64,000 nucleotides of DNA, taken from contig NZ_JAAGBB010000024.1 of the NCBI RefSeq assembly GCF_018129085.1, positions 52,711 through 116,710 on the forward strand. Direction: 5' to 3'. Of this stretch, positions 1-9,251 are shown piece after piece. The translations under genes and the position numbers were made by a program. The notes under the pieces are model-generated. The model saw only the letters and a program-made list of their open reading frames with translations, was not told where the DNA came from and did not search any database. The stretch comes from Plastoroseomonas hellenica (GTDB lineage: Bacteria; Pseudomonadota; Alphaproteobacteria; Acetobacterales; Acetobacteraceae). Numbering within the stretch: position 1 is the stretch's first letter; each line of letters begins with the position of its first letter.

Positions 1-1007
1 AGCACGGTTGGCAGAATAATGCAGAATGCGACACATAGTACCGACACCGCCTCCCGAACGCTGGGGACGGTCGCGCGGATGAGACTATATATCCCACCCC
101 CCACCAGTATTGCTGTAAGCACAGACGGCACAAGGGCCCAAAAACCCATTGACGCAAATGCGACATTTGCGAATCCGAAATAGCGAACTGGGGATAGACC
201 CGAATATAATGACGGGATTAAATTTGTGAACAGCACGTTTATATTAAGATTATAATAATCACTCATTAATGGATTACGTGCCGTCGTCCATATCAGGATA
301 AATAGCGCCAAAATAACAGCGAAAGGAGTAACTATTCTAGCCAACTCGCCGATTGATTTTGAAATTGAAATCTTATTCAGCGAAGTGTAGGCAATAACGA
401 GAACCGAGACCGCAAGAATGGCTCCAACTTGAAATGTATATGTTGCAAAGGCAGCAAACCACAGACACAAAGAAATTCCATACCATCCCGTCGCCTCCCT
501 GCCGGCGCGGTTACTCCACACGGCAAAAGAAGCGATACACAGCATCGTCAACGCAAGAGCACCAAGGAAATTCCAGTAGATCTGATCAACTGTAGTTGAA
601 AACGTCCAACAAGCAACGAGAATCCCTACTGACAGCGCCAGACCTCGTCCAGAAACTGGGGCCAAACATCGGACCATCACATACGCGGATATCGCAAGAA
701 GCGGATTCATGGCCAAGCGCGTTAGCAGAGGCCCGTTGGGGAGACCCATGTACAAGTATTGCGCGATAATATACCACCAGGGGGAAAGTGGATTTCGGTC
801 ATTCATTGACCAAAATGTTTGGGCCTGGGCCGCTACGCTTGACGCATTCAGAATTATTACCCAATTATAATCCTCTCCCATGGGGACCACTCGTAGCCCG
901 AGAGGAAAACCAAGGCGACGCAATATGGCAAATAGTGCCGGCATGCACATGGATGCCGCGCATAGGACCGCCACATCCGCAACCGCTTGCCTGACCCGAA
1001 TCGTCAC
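1..1007 (-). CDS. Partial polytopic membrane protein, possible GT-C type glycosyltransferase (3' end outside window)
   Basis: Reading the minus strand from a GTG at 1007 gives about 335 residues with no stop before the window edge, so the gene is truncated on the left. A purine-rich GGAGAGGG lies just before the GTG. The product is mostly hydrophobic helices. An early loop reads GEDYNWVIILNASSV and is followed by WSMNDRNPLSPWWY, resembling the first periplasmic loop of polyprenyl-phosphate-sugar dependent transferases. This is a resemblance, not an identification. GC is well below the window average, as in the GtrB-like gene at 2832, so the two may belong to one transferred glycosylation locus. 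The start is uncertain; ATG codons occur slightly downstream. Confidence 0.55.
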   Translation of the reverse strand, partial: MTIRVRQAVADVAVLCAASMCMPALFAILRRLGFPLGLRVVPMGEDYNWVIILNASSVAAQAQTFWSMNDRNPLSPWWYIIAQYLYMGLPNGPLLTRLAMNPLLAISAYVMVRCLAPVSGRGLALSVGILVACWTFSTTVDQIYWNFLGALALTMLCIASFAVWSNRAGREATGWYGISLCLWFAAFATYTFQVGAILAVSVLVIAYTSLNKISISKSIGELARIVTPFAVILALFILIWTTARNPLMSDYYNLNINVLFTNLIPSLYSGLSPVRYFGFANVAFASMGFWALVPSVLTAILVGGGIYSLIRATVPSVREAVSVLCVAFCIILPTV

Positions 1008-1078
1008 AGCCCTCTCCCCGCTTGGCCCCGACGCTTGGCATACCTCCCGGATACCGTCTAGCTGTCGACTCTATTAGG

Positions 1079-1523
1079 TCAGCCAGAAAGAAGCGGTGCG
1101 GCGAGAGCGAGAGCGGAGAGGAAGTTCCTGGCGAGCCTGTCGTATCGGGTAGCGATGCAGCGCCAATCGTTCAGGCGGCAGAACATGCGCTCGATGACGT
1201 TTCCGTCGACGATATGCGTTGTGGTCGAGTGGGTAGTAGGGCCTGCGACGGCTGCGCGTGGACGGGTAACGACAGCGGTGCCCTGCTGCTCCAGCCTGTG
1301 GCGGAGGTGGTCCGCGTCATAGGGCCCTGTCAGCGAGCAGGCGCTGTGGTGGCGCAATGTCCTCGAGAAGGGCTGCAGCAACGCTGATATCGGCAACATT
1401 GCCGGGCGTCACGACGAAGCGATCGGCCGGCCTTGCACGTTGGCCAGAGCGTGGATCTTGCAGGTCCGCCGCCACATGAGCGCCGATCGCCTGCGCGGCT
1501 TTCATTTTCTGCCTCCGCTGCAC
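1079..1523 (-). pseudogene. Decayed IS5-family (IS427-like) transposase
   Basis: Minus-strand pieces of one transposase are spread over two frames. One frame gives KIHALANVQGRP and later YDADHLRHRLEQQGT, NVIERMFCRLNDWRCIATRYDRLARNFL. The other gives FVVTPGNVADISVAAALLEDI and LLADRA. Joined through two compensating frameshifts they make a continuous C-terminal half of an IS5/IS427-group DDE transposase, whose C-terminus usually has NVIER.F.RLKDWRRIATRYD. The N-terminal half is missing. No terminal inverted repeats were identified. The gene is dead and marks past IS activity beside the polysaccharide genes. Confidence 0.8.
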
Positions 1524-1525
1524 TA

Positions 1526-1570
1526 CGCGCCGCCGCCACCCGATATGACAAACTTGCTGCTAACTACCTG
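1526..1570 (+). mobile_element. Short 3' remnant of a second IS5-family transposase
   Basis: On the plus strand residues ATRYDKLAANYL are encoded at 1535-1570, the signature found near the C-terminus of IS5-family transposases. It faces opposite to the decayed copy at 1079-1523, which has the related ATRYDRLARNFL. Only this tail is recognisable. The two fragments suggest nested or inverted insertions that later eroded. Confidence 0.45.
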
Positions 1571-1625
1571 GTATCGTCAAACTCACCGCTACACGTATTT
1601 GGCTTCGCGCTTATGAGTTGGTGAC

Positions 1626-2438
1626 CTAGACCCTCTCGAACACGCAGTTAATGAACTCCCCCTCTTGCTCCCGGCCCGCGACGCGGAAACCAGTGCGCTC
1701 TGCCAGTACATGAGGCGCATCCCCCGTCAGGAAGATCACGTGGAACCGAGTGCTCGCATAGGCGTACTCATAGCAGGGCGATGCGTGCGCCATTCGGCCG
1801 CCCGGCTTCAGTATGGAGTGAAAGTAGCGAAACTCCTCCACCGGCCGCAGCATGTGCTCGATGACGTTGTTCGAGAAGATGCCGGCGAACTGCGCCGAGA
1901 TGTGGCCTTTGTCCCCGACGATGAAGCCGCCGTCCACCGGCGGGGCAGCGGGCTCGTATCCCCACACATCGTGGCCCTCGGCGCGCAAGGTAGGGATGGT
2001 ATCGCTCCACCGGCCACATCCCCAGTTTAGGTAGGGACCGGGAGCTTCGGGGAGCAGGGAGCGGAAGGCGCGGATCTCGGACGCCGTCGAGTTCGCCTCC
2101 GCATAGCCGTCGTAGAGCAGGCGGTAATCCGTGCTGACCATCTCGGGCGACAGGTCGAGAAACTTCGCTGGCCCGAAAACCCCGCCGCACCCCTGGCACT
2201 CGTAGCGCTCCAGACGGCCACCGCCGAACTGGCACTGATCAATTCGCTTTTCCAGGCGCTCGCGCGTCTCCTCCCGGTCACAGATCGGGCAGCGCAGCCG
2301 GCGCCCAGGGAGCGTGAGCGCGTCCAGGCGGTCTGCCTGCTCCCAGAAGGCCCGGATCAGGCTTTCGCGCAGCAGGATTTGACGGCTTTCTAGCTGGTCG
2401 AGGCGGGCCTCAATGGTGGGAGTGGGGCTCATGTCCAT
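1626..2438 (-). CDS. Class I SAM-dependent methyltransferase with N-terminal zinc-binding domain
   Basis: About 270 residues from ATG 2438 (an ATG at 2432 is equally possible). The N-terminal third has a coiled-coil-like stretch, then CPICDRE and YECQGCGGVFGP, two CxxC pairs that probably bind zinc. The methyltransferase part begins YLNWGCGRWSDTIPTL (SAM-binding motif I) and continues with SNNVIEHMLRPVEEFRYF and HSILKPGGRM, typical of Methyltransf_11/23 proteins. Such proteins are frequent in O-antigen and S-layer glycan loci, where they methylate sugars. The neighbours support that role but the substrate is unknown. The frame stays open upstream of 2438, but that extension has no methyltransferase-like sequence. 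Confidence 0.75.
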   Translation of the reverse strand: MDMSPTPTIEARLDQLESRQILLRESLIRAFWEQADRLDALTLPGRRLRCPICDREETRERLEKRIDQCQFGGGRLERYECQGCGGVFGPAKFLDLSPEMVSTDYRLLYDGYAEANSTASEIRAFRSLLPEAPGPYLNWGCGRWSDTIPTLRAEGHDVWGYEPAAPPVDGGFIVGDKGHISAQFAGIFSNNVIEHMLRPVEEFRYFHSILKPGGRMAHASPCYEYAYASTRFHVIFLTGDAPHVLAERTGFRVAGREQEGEFINCVFERV

Positions 2439-2831
2439 AGATGCGCGGCTTGCGGACGCCGCTGTCAAGGCGCAGCGAGCACCGGGCTGGAGGAGGGCTG
2501 CAGCGGCACATCTGCCCTCCGTGGCTGAGACTGGCCCGAGGGCAGTCCACTCCCGGCGGCTCACTCAGTTAAGATGGCGAGGCGACTTCCGGCAGTCTGG
2601 CGCCGCGTCTGGGCGCTACGACGCGGCGCGTGCATGATCGTGGCGACTCCTGCTCAGACAGTTCCCGCTGGCGGTTCCTACTGCTAGGATGGGTACAATG
2701 GAGAGGAGTGTTATGGGATCTCGTAGTCGCGAACTGTTTGCGTGGGTACCGCCCGCCTCAATGTGTTTTCGAAAGCATAGCGAGCCTTCAATGCAATCAT
2801 GGTATGAATTGTGGAACGGCCAGAAGCTATA
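2439..2831. other. Intergenic region between divergent methyltransferase and GT2 genes
   Basis: About 390 bases with no credible gene. It holds the divergent promoters of the methyltransferase (leftward) and the GT2 gene (rightward). GC falls noticeably from about 2690 onward, marking the edge of the lower-GC glycosyltransferase block. Confidence 0.5.
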
Positions 2832-3782
2832 ATGGAAGATATAACTTGCTCCCTAGTTATCCCGGTTTACAGAAATGAAGAAAATCTTCCTGACCTAATA
2901 CCTGCTCTCAGCGATCTCGCGACGCGAGTAAACGGGCTGGAGGTGGTCTTCGTCGTTGATGCATCGCCCGATAATTGTGAAATTATCTTGCGAGCATCAT
3001 TGCAAAAGCTCAGTTTTCCAGCGCAGCTACTCGTACTCTCTCGTAATTTCGGTGCATTTTCTGCTATTCGCGAAGGTTTGATAGCGGCTCGCGGTCGCTA
3101 CTTCGCCGTAATGGCCGCGGATATGCAGGAACCACCTGAATTAATTGAGAAATTTTTTGACGATCTGACTAAAGGCAGTGCTGATCTTTGTCTGGGCGTC
3201 CGCCGCTCACGCGAAGATCCTAGAATGTCACGATTTTTGTCTAATATTTATTGGCGCTTATACCGGCGCTTCGTGATCTCAGACGTGCCCGCTGGTGGTG
3301 TCGATGTATTTGGTTGCAATGAAGCAGTCCGCAACGCCCTGCTGAGCCTTGACGAAAGGGCAGGCTCACTCATTGGGCAGCTTTTTTGGGTTGGATTCCG
3401 TCGAGTCAAAATTCCCTACGACAGGCGTGCCCGCACGAAAGGCCGTAGCGCCTGGGTTTTTGCGAAGCGCTTCAGGTATTTCTTGGACAGCGTGTTCGCC
3501 TTTTCGGACTTGCCGATCTCGTTGCTCGTCGCCGTAGGCGCCATTGGTGGCATACTTTCAATCGCCATTGCCACCGTAGTCATGCTGGCATGGTTGTTTG
3601 GGGACATTACTGTTGCCGGATACGTTCCCATAATGATAGCGATTTTGTTTTTCGGCTTTATGACACTCCTCTCTTTAGGAATCATAGGAATATATGTATG
3701 GCGAATTAGCGAGAATGTTCGCGGTCGACCAAATGCTATCGTCGCGAAGCGCGAGAAGAATGATCTCCCCGAATTAGAGTGA
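2832..3782 (+). CDS. GtrB/DPM1-like family 2 glycosyltransferase with two C-terminal membrane helices
   Basis: 316 residues from ATG 2832 (an in-frame GTG at 2811 is an alternative). The N-terminus reads LVIPVYRNEENLPDL; VVFVVDASPDNC and MAADMQEPPELIEKFF provide the nucleotide-sugar and metal-binding motifs of the GT-A fold, and GGVDVFGCNEAV follows. Two long hydrophobic helices lie near residues 230-260 and 265-295. This is the layout of undecaprenyl-phosphate sugar transferases such as GtrB and ArnC, which load a sugar on the lipid carrier at the inner face of the membrane. The next gene starts at or just after its stop. Low GC and an A/T-rich codon style indicate transfer. Confidence 0.85.
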   Translation: MEDITCSLVIPVYRNEENLPDLIPALSDLATRVNGLEVVFVVDASPDNCEIILRASLQKLSFPAQLLVLSRNFGAFSAIREGLIAARGRYFAVMAADMQEPPELIEKFFDDLTKGSADLCLGVRRSREDPRMSRFLSNIYWRLYRRFVISDVPAGGVDVFGCNEAVRNALLSLDERAGSLIGQLFWVGFRRVKIPYDRRARTKGRSAWVFAKRFRYFLDSVFAFSDLPISLLVAVGAIGGILSIAIATVVMLAWLFGDITVAGYVPIMIAILFFGFMTLLSLGIIGIYVWRISENVRGRPNAIVAKREKNDLPELE

Positions 3783-3793
3783 GACAGAACGAT

Positions 3794-4702
3794 ATGAGCT
3801 CGCCACCCACCTTTCATCCAAACGCCCTCTGTGAAAGCAAAGCTATCGGTTCTGGAACCAGGATCTGGGCATTTGCTCACATTCTGAGGGGTGCCGTTAT
3901 CGGTTCAGATAACAATATATGCGACCACGTCTTCATAGAGAATGACGTCGTTATCGGGGACCGCGTTACAGTCAAATGCGGGGTCCAGCTCTGGGACGGC
4001 ATTCGGGTTGAAGACGATGTCTTTATCGGCCCGAACGCCACATTTACGAACGACCTCTTTCCAAGAAGCCGGGTGCCGCGCAAGGCGATGCCGCCTACTC
4101 TCATCCGGCGCGGGGCTTCCATCGGCGCCAACGCCACGATCCTTCCCGGCGTAACGGTCGGGGTTGGCGCGATGGTCGGCGCCGGAACCGTGATTACGGC
4201 TGATGTTCCCGCTAATGCGGTGGTCGTCGGGAATCCGGCGCGCATTATCGGTTACGCGGGCTCTGAAGTGATTTCGTCTCAATCAGAACTGCCTGCCGAG
4301 GCTGATTGGCAGATATTCACAACGCAGATCAATACCGATTCCAGAGGGCGACTCTCGGCGTGGTCACTGGCCTCGACATTGCCCTTCGTGCCGCAGCGGC
4401 TGTACGTCATCGACGGCGCACCTGACGGCTGGGCACGAGGAGGCGGCGCTTACGTGCGGTCACATCAATTTCTTCTGGCCACTCACGGCACGCTCACTGT
4501 GGCAATGGATAATGGCCGCCAGCGGGACATGATCTGTTTATCGAGTCCGGATCGTGGATTGTATGTTCCGCCCGGCATTTGGACCCTTCAGTTTGGTCAT
4601 TCGGCGGACGCAGCCCTGCTCGTTCTCGCGAGCGAACTCTATGATCCGAGCGAGCGAATAGCTGATTATGACGAGTTCCTCCGGGCCTCGCGCCCCGGCT
4701 AA
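3794..4702 (+). CDS. WxcM/FdtC-FdtA like fusion: hexapeptide acyltransferase plus dTDP-sugar isomerase-type cupin
   Basis: 302 residues. Residues 1-160 carry left-handed beta-helix hexapeptide repeats (VIGSDNNICDHVFIENDVVIGD, then GASIGANATILPGVTVG), the fold of sugar N- or O-acetyltransferases. Residues 175-300 resemble FdtA/QdtA-type cupin isomerases: RGRLSAWSLASTLPFVPQRLY, then VPPGIWTLQF. Fusions of this kind (WxcM) act in synthesis of acylated 3-amino-3,6-dideoxyhexoses. ATG 3794 is chosen; a GTG at 3779 overlapping the upstream stop is an alternative. No matching aminotransferase is adjacent, so the pathway is incomplete here. Which of the two activities survives is unknown. Confidence 0.8.
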   Translation: MSSPPTFHPNALCESKAIGSGTRIWAFAHILRGAVIGSDNNICDHVFIENDVVIGDRVTVKCGVQLWDGIRVEDDVFIGPNATFTNDLFPRSRVPRKAMPPTLIRRGASIGANATILPGVTVGVGAMVGAGTVITADVPANAVVVGNPARIIGYAGSEVISSQSELPAEADWQIFTTQINTDSRGRLSAWSLASTLPFVPQRLYVIDGAPDGWARGGGAYVRSHQFLLATHGTLTVAMDNGRQRDMICLSSPDRGLYVPPGIWTLQFGHSADAALLVLASELYDPSERIADYDEFLRASRPG

Positions 4703-5118
4703 TAACCACTGCCCTTAGCGAAAGAGCGCTGCCTTCAATCCTGGCATACTTTCCCTGTCCTACTCGTCAGCTCCCCTCAGCTTCGGCAGAGGCACGGCGG
4801 GCAGCCCGCGGCCTGTGGGTGCCGCCAATCGAAATCCACTCCAGAGACCGACGACATCTGGGCAGGCTGTCGCTGAATAGTGACGGCATACCGCGCCCCC
4901 CCCATCTCCGTGCTCTGCCGCCGATCGCGACCTTTCAGAGCTGATGCAGGCCGCCAATCCCCGCGGCCGCAGACACCGCCATCGGAGCTCTCGATCTGCC
5001 TTGGTGTATTGGCTTGTCGCCGCTTGTCGAGCGGGATATCCGACCCACGCACGCCTCTTTACGGCACTGCCGCACCGCCATCCTTCGCCGCCACCACCAC
5101 CTCGGAAGCAATTGTTGA
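4703..5118. other. Gene-poor spacer
   Basis: About 415 bases without a recognisable gene, RNA or repeat. Only short uncharacteristic open frames are present. It separates the low-GC GT2/WxcM pair from the higher-GC GT4 gene and probably contains the promoter of the latter. Confidence 0.4.
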
Positions 5119-6498
5119 ATGGTCGTTCACTGGGAAGACGAGAGGCGCTTGGCCCAGGTGATCCTGCGGAAGATCCGCACAGCCCGGCATCTGATCTCGC
5201 GGTTTGTAGCGATGTGGTGCGAAAAAGGGCTCGCGACGGCCGCGCGAACTGGCACGAAGAGAGCTAGCCACATCATCGCTCAGGGCCGGGCGGCGCACTG
5301 GCTGCAAGCCGCTGCAGAGGCCGCTGCACGTCCCTTCCGCGCCAAACCAAACGCCAACTCGGCCTTGCTCATCGGCTATATCGACGCCCAGCTCGGTCTG
5401 GGGCAGTCCCTGCGGGGGCTAGCACTGGCCCTGTCGCGAACGGCGATCAGCTTCCGCATCTATCCATTCGGCGTCGGCGTCGAAGGCCGCCGGGTGGGAA
5501 GCTACATGCCGGAACGCTACGATGAGGTCAGGGCTCATGCCGCCAATATCATTGAGGTCTCGCCCGATGAATTGCCGCAAATCTTCAACCATATCAGCGA
5601 ATCACATTTCGACCGCAGCTACAATATTCTTCGGACATACTGGGAGCTTGGGAAAGCACCGGAATCATGGAGAAGGAACCTTGACCATATAGACGAAATA
5701 TGGGCACCAACGAATTTTGTTGCCAATAGCTTTACGCCAATTTTCAGAAAAAAGATCACAGTTATCCCACCCTCTTTAGAACTCCCGCCGGTGCCCGTGG
5801 AAGGACGGCAGCGATTTAACATCGAGCTAGATCGTTTTTATTTCCTATTCTCCTTCGATTATTATTCCTCACCCGCCAGAAAAAATCCGAAGGCAGTGCT
5901 ACAGGCCTTCCGGCTCGCTTTCCCCGATGTCTCCACGCGGGCGGGGCTGATCATCAAATCCACCGGAGCGATCGACCATTACCCGGACATTAAGGAGGAA
6001 CTCCTTCGCGAAGCCGAACACGACAATCGCATCGCGATCATCGACGAGACGATCAATCGCGAGGAAATGCTCGCCCTCATCAAGGCAGCGGACTGCTACG
6101 TCTCCCTTCATCGCGCAGAAGGCTTCGGCCTGGGCATGGTCGAAGCCATGGCGTTCGGGAAGCCGGTCATCGCGACCGACTACTCCGGCAGCACCGACTT
6201 CCTCTCGGAGGAAACCGGCTACCCCGTTCCCTATCGGCTGACCGAGGTCGGAGCGGATGAGTATGTCCACGCCGAGGGCCAGGTCTGGGCCGAACCCAGC
6301 GTGAGCGACTGCGCGCGGATCATGTCCCACGTCTTCCACAATCGAGACGAGGCCGCGGCCAGGGCGCAGCGAGCACAGGCGCTCGTCAACGAGCGCTATA
6401 GTCCAGCCAATGTCGGGCGCCTGGCCGAGAAGCGGCTCAACGAAATCTTTGCGGCGCGGGCTAAGACATCCGGAGCAGGCAAGCCGAAGGTCCGGTAG
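5119..6498 (+). CDS. Family 4 (GT-B) glycosyltransferase
   Basis: 459 residues. After a basic N-terminal region the protein has LLIGYIDAQLGLGQSLRGLALAL, an N-terminal GT-B motif. The C-terminal Rossmann domain shows DCYVSLHRAEGFGLGMVEAMAFGKPVIATDYSG (EGFGLGMVEA is the nucleotide-sugar-binding E-x7-E motif). The length suits a cytoplasmic GT4 involved in surface polysaccharide or protein glycosylation. It stands alone between the spacer and a convergent metallo-hydrolase gene. Donor and acceptor cannot be read from sequence. An internal methionine about 30 codons in is an alternative start. Confidence 0.85.
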   Translation: MVVHWEDERRLAQVILRKIRTARHLISRFVAMWCEKGLATAARTGTKRASHIIAQGRAAHWLQAAAEAAARPFRAKPNANSALLIGYIDAQLGLGQSLRGLALALSRTAISFRIYPFGVGVEGRRVGSYMPERYDEVRAHAANIIEVSPDELPQIFNHISESHFDRSYNILRTYWELGKAPESWRRNLDHIDEIWAPTNFVANSFTPIFRKKITVIPPSLELPPVPVEGRQRFNIELDRFYFLFSFDYYSSPARKNPKAVLQAFRLAFPDVSTRAGLIIKSTGAIDHYPDIKEELLREAEHDNRIAIIDETINREEMLALIKAADCYVSLHRAEGFGLGMVEAMAFGKPVIATDYSGSTDFLSEETGYPVPYRLTEVGADEYVHAEGQVWAEPSVSDCARIMSHVFHNRDEAAARAQRAQALVNERYSPANVGRLAEKRLNEIFAARAKTSGAGKPKVR

Positions 6499-6531
6499 GT
6501 TTCTGGGCACAAGCTTGGCGCCCAGCGTGTC

Positions 6532-7416
6532 CTACCTCCCCCGCCAGCGCTCCCCGTCCCGCGCCGCCAACCCCTCCGCCTCCAGCTTCACCAGATGCGC
6601 CAGCAGGCTGCGTGCCGCCGCCTGCACCAGCCGCGGGTCGAGCTCCGGCCCATAGACCGGCGGCACCAGGTCGGCGGAGGTTGCCGGGCCGCGCCTGCGC
6701 ACGGCATCCAGCACCTTCGCCTCCCGCTCCATCCTGTGCGCCGCCAGCGCCGCGACATAGGGCATCGGGTCGCGCACTGGCGGACCGTGGCCGGGCAGGT
6801 ACAGCGCGTCGTCACGCGCCGCGAGCTTCCCGAGGCTCGCCATGTAGTCCGCCATATTGCCGTCCGGCGGGCTGACCACGCTGGTCGACCAGCCCATCAC
6901 GTGATCCGCGCTGAACAGGATCCCGGCAGGTCCGTCATGCTCCAGCGCGAAGCAGAGATGGTTGGCGCAATGCCCCGGCGTGTGCAGCGCGGTGACGCGC
7001 CAAGCATCGCCTTCCGTCACCGCGCCGTCAGGCAGCAGGATGTCGGGCGTGAAACCGTGATCGCCGCCTTCACCCCCGGCCTCCGGCGGCGTCACATGCC
7101 GGCCGAAGCCAAGGCTCGGCGCGCCGGTCGCGGCCTGCAGCGCCGCGACACCCGGCGAATGGTCGCGATGGGTGTGGGAGACCAGGATATGCGTGACCGT
7201 CTCGCCTTCGACCGCGCGCAGGATCGCGGCCAGGTGATCGGCGTCGGCAGGGCCGGGATCCAGCACCGCGACCCGGCCGCGCCCGATGATCCAGGTGTTG
7301 GTGCCGCGGAAGGTGAAGGCGCCGGGATTGTTGCAGAGGATGCGGCGCACGCCAGGTGCCGTCTGCTCGACGGCGCCATGGGACAGCGCGTCATCCCGCA
7401 CATGACGAATGCTCAT
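6532..7416 (-). CDS. MBL-fold metallo-hydrolase with C-terminal winged helix (LACTB2-like)
   Basis: 294 residues. Metal ligands are all present: HTHRDH at 81-86, HTPGH at 145-149, SADH with Asp171, and LPGHG with His210, giving the binuclear zinc centre of glyoxalase II/LACTB2-type enzymes. The C-terminal 70 residues match the BLACT winged-helix that follows the hydrolase domain in LACTB2 proteins. The start overlaps the stop of the upstream transporter by 4 bases (ATGA), so the two are co-translated. Likely a hydrolase of a thioester, nucleotide or RNA substrate; the exact substrate is unknown. Confidence 0.85.
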   Translation of the reverse strand: MSIRHVRDDALSHGAVEQTAPGVRRILCNNPGAFTFRGTNTWIIGRGRVAVLDPGPADADHLAAILRAVEGETVTHILVSHTHRDHSPGVAALQAATGAPSLGFGRHVTPPEAGGEGGDHGFTPDILLPDGAVTEGDAWRVTALHTPGHCANHLCFALEHDGPAGILFSADHVMGWSTSVVSPPDGNMADYMASLGKLAARDDALYLPGHGPPVRDPMPYVAALAAHRMEREAKVLDAVRRRGPATSADLVPPVYGPELDPRLVQAAARSLLAHLVKLEAEGLAARDGERWRGR

Positions 7417-8312
7417 TGGCGCCTCCGGATCAGTTCACGATGCAGGATATAGAGGCCCGCGGCAACGATCAGCACCGCGCCCGCGACCGTCGTAGTACCC
7501 GGCACGTCGCCCCAGATCAGCCAGCCGAGCCCGATCGACCACAGCATGGAGCTGTAGGAGTAAGGCCCGATGGAGGAGACCTGCGCACTCGCATAGGCCT
7601 CGGTCAGCATCACCTGGCCGATGCCACCGAACAGCCCGATGCCGATCAGCAGCAGCCATTCCGTCGCGGTCGGCGTCACCCAGACGAAGGGAAGCGCCAG
7701 GCCGGTGATCGCCGTCATAAGCAGCGACTGCCACATCACGATGGTGGTCGAGCTCTCGGTCGCCGAAAGCCCCCGCACCAGCAGCGTCGTCGCCGCGGAG
7801 AAGATGCCGTTCGAGACCGCGACGATGGTGCCGATCATCAGCAGCCGGGACATCTCCCCTTCGCCCTGGAAAGCCCCCTGCCCCAGCGCGATCACGACAA
7901 TGCCCGCGAAGCCGCCGAGCACCGCAGACCAGCGATGGATCCCGACCTTCTCGCCGAGCAGCGGGATCGAGAGCAGCGTGACGAAGAGCGGCGTCGTGTA
8001 GCTCAGCGCCGTCTGCTCGGCGAGCGGCAGTATGGTCAGCGAGAAGAAGCCGCAGGACATCGCAGCCGTGCCGGTGAAGGCGCGCAGCAGATGCCCGGGG
8101 AAGCGTTTGGTGCGCAGCAGTGTCCAGCCGCTGCCGCGACGGAGCGCGATCGCCAGCACGACCGGCAGCGCGAAGGCATTGCGGAAGAACATGAGCTCTG
8201 CGAAGGGCAGGCGTTCCCCGGCTTCCTTGACGATCGCCGACATGACGGTGAAGGCGGCCGTCGCGCCCAGCATCAGCATGGCGCCGCGTCGGATGTCATG
8301 GCGGAGCGGCAT
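7413..8312 (-). CDS. EamA-type drug/metabolite transporter (DMT)
   Basis: 299 residues with about ten hydrophobic helices in two homologous halves, the EamA/RhaT layout. Recognisable stretches include GATAAFTVMSAIVKEAGERLPFAELMFFRN near the N-terminus and SYTTPLFVTLLSIPLLGEKV before the mid-protein duplication. It lies between a paralogous transporter (TGATG junction at 8312) and the MBL hydrolase, so all three form one leftward operon. Such inner-membrane proteins export amino acids or small metabolites; no substrate can be assigned. Confidence 0.85.
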   Translation of the reverse strand: MPLRHDIRRGAMLMLGATAAFTVMSAIVKEAGERLPFAELMFFRNAFALPVVLAIALRRGSGWTLLRTKRFPGHLLRAFTGTAAMSCGFFSLTILPLAEQTALSYTTPLFVTLLSIPLLGEKVGIHRWSAVLGGFAGIVVIALGQGAFQGEGEMSRLLMIGTIVAVSNGIFSAATTLLVRGLSATESSTTIVMWQSLLMTAITGLALPFVWVTPTATEWLLLIGIGLFGGIGQVMLTEAYASAQVSSIGPYSYSSMLWSIGLGWLIWGDVPGTTTVAGAVLIVAAGLYILHRELIRRRQ

Positions 8313-9223
8313 CAGCGCCGCTCCTGCGCGCGGCGCACCCGTTCGCGGTGCAGGTTGTAGATGCCGGCCAGGATCACCAGCGCCGCGCCGAGGATCGTCG
8401 TCCAGGCCGGCACCTCGCTCCAGATCAGGAAGCCGATGCCGATGCCGTAGATGAAGGGCGTATACTCATAGGGCGCCAGCGCGCCGATCGGCGCCAGCGC
8501 GAAGGCGCGGCTGAACAGCAGATGCGCCACCGCATTCGCCGCGCCGAAGAACAGCAGCGCCAGCATCACGCCGCCCGAAGGCAGCACGGCCGGCGGCGGG
8601 AAGGTCGGCAGCAGCAGGAGGCCCATCGGCACATGCGCCGCCATCAGCCAGAAGGCGATGGTGGCCGGCTTGTCGGTGCGCGACAGCAGCCGCGTCCAGA
8701 TGCGGGTCAGCGCCATGACGCAGGTCGCGCCCAGCAGCACCAGGCTCTCGATCCTCCAGAGATCGCCGGAGGGTTGCAGCATCACCAGCACGCCCGCGAA
8801 GCCGATGCCGGTCGAGGTCATGCGCCGCCAGCCCACCGTCTCCCCCAGCAGCGGGATCGCGAGCAGGGTCATCAGCAGCGGCGTTGCACAGGCGACGGCG
8901 TAAGAATCCGCCAGCGGCACGGCGCGCACCCAGGCCCAGTACCAGCAGGCGGAGACGCAGCAATGCAGGATGCTGCGCGCCGCCAGCAGCCGCTTGTCCA
9001 CCGGATAGAAGCCGCGCCCGCGCGTGATGATCGCGAGCACCGCCATGCCGATGGTGCCGCGGCAGATCATGGCCATGGCGATGCCGATCTCAGGCAACAC
9101 CCATTTCACCGCGGCATCAGCGCCGGTGATGATCAGATAGCCGATGACGACCAGGCCGATGCCGCGCACCGCCTCCGCCCCGGTCGGGACAGAGAGCGCG
9201 GCTACAGCCCGATCCGCTCGCAT
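8312..9223 (-). CDS. EamA-type drug/metabolite transporter, paralogue of the adjacent gene
   Basis: 303 residues with ten predicted membrane helices and two EamA repeats (CRGTIGMAVLAIITRG; CATPLLMTLLAIPLLGETVGW; the C-terminal TILGAALVILAGIYNLHRERVRR). It is similar along its length to the product of 7413-8312, consistent with tandem duplication. Its stop and the next start overlap by one base. It is the first gene of the three-gene leftward operon. Two tandem copies of a hairpin repeat begin about 30 bases upstream of its start. Confidence 0.85.
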   Translation of the reverse strand: MRADRAVAALSVPTGAEAVRGIGLVVIGYLIITGADAAVKWVLPEIGIAMAMICRGTIGMAVLAIITRGRGFYPVDKRLLAARSILHCCVSACWYWAWVRAVPLADSYAVACATPLLMTLLAIPLLGETVGWRRMTSTGIGFAGVLVMLQPSGDLWRIESLVLLGATCVMALTRIWTRLLSRTDKPATIAFWLMAAHVPMGLLLLPTFPPPAVLPSGGVMLALLFFGAANAVAHLLFSRAFALAPIGALAPYEYTPFIYGIGIGFLIWSEVPAWTTILGAALVILAGIYNLHRERVRRAQERR

Positions 9224-9251
9224 TTGCTCACGACCGTGCTGTAGGAACTTT

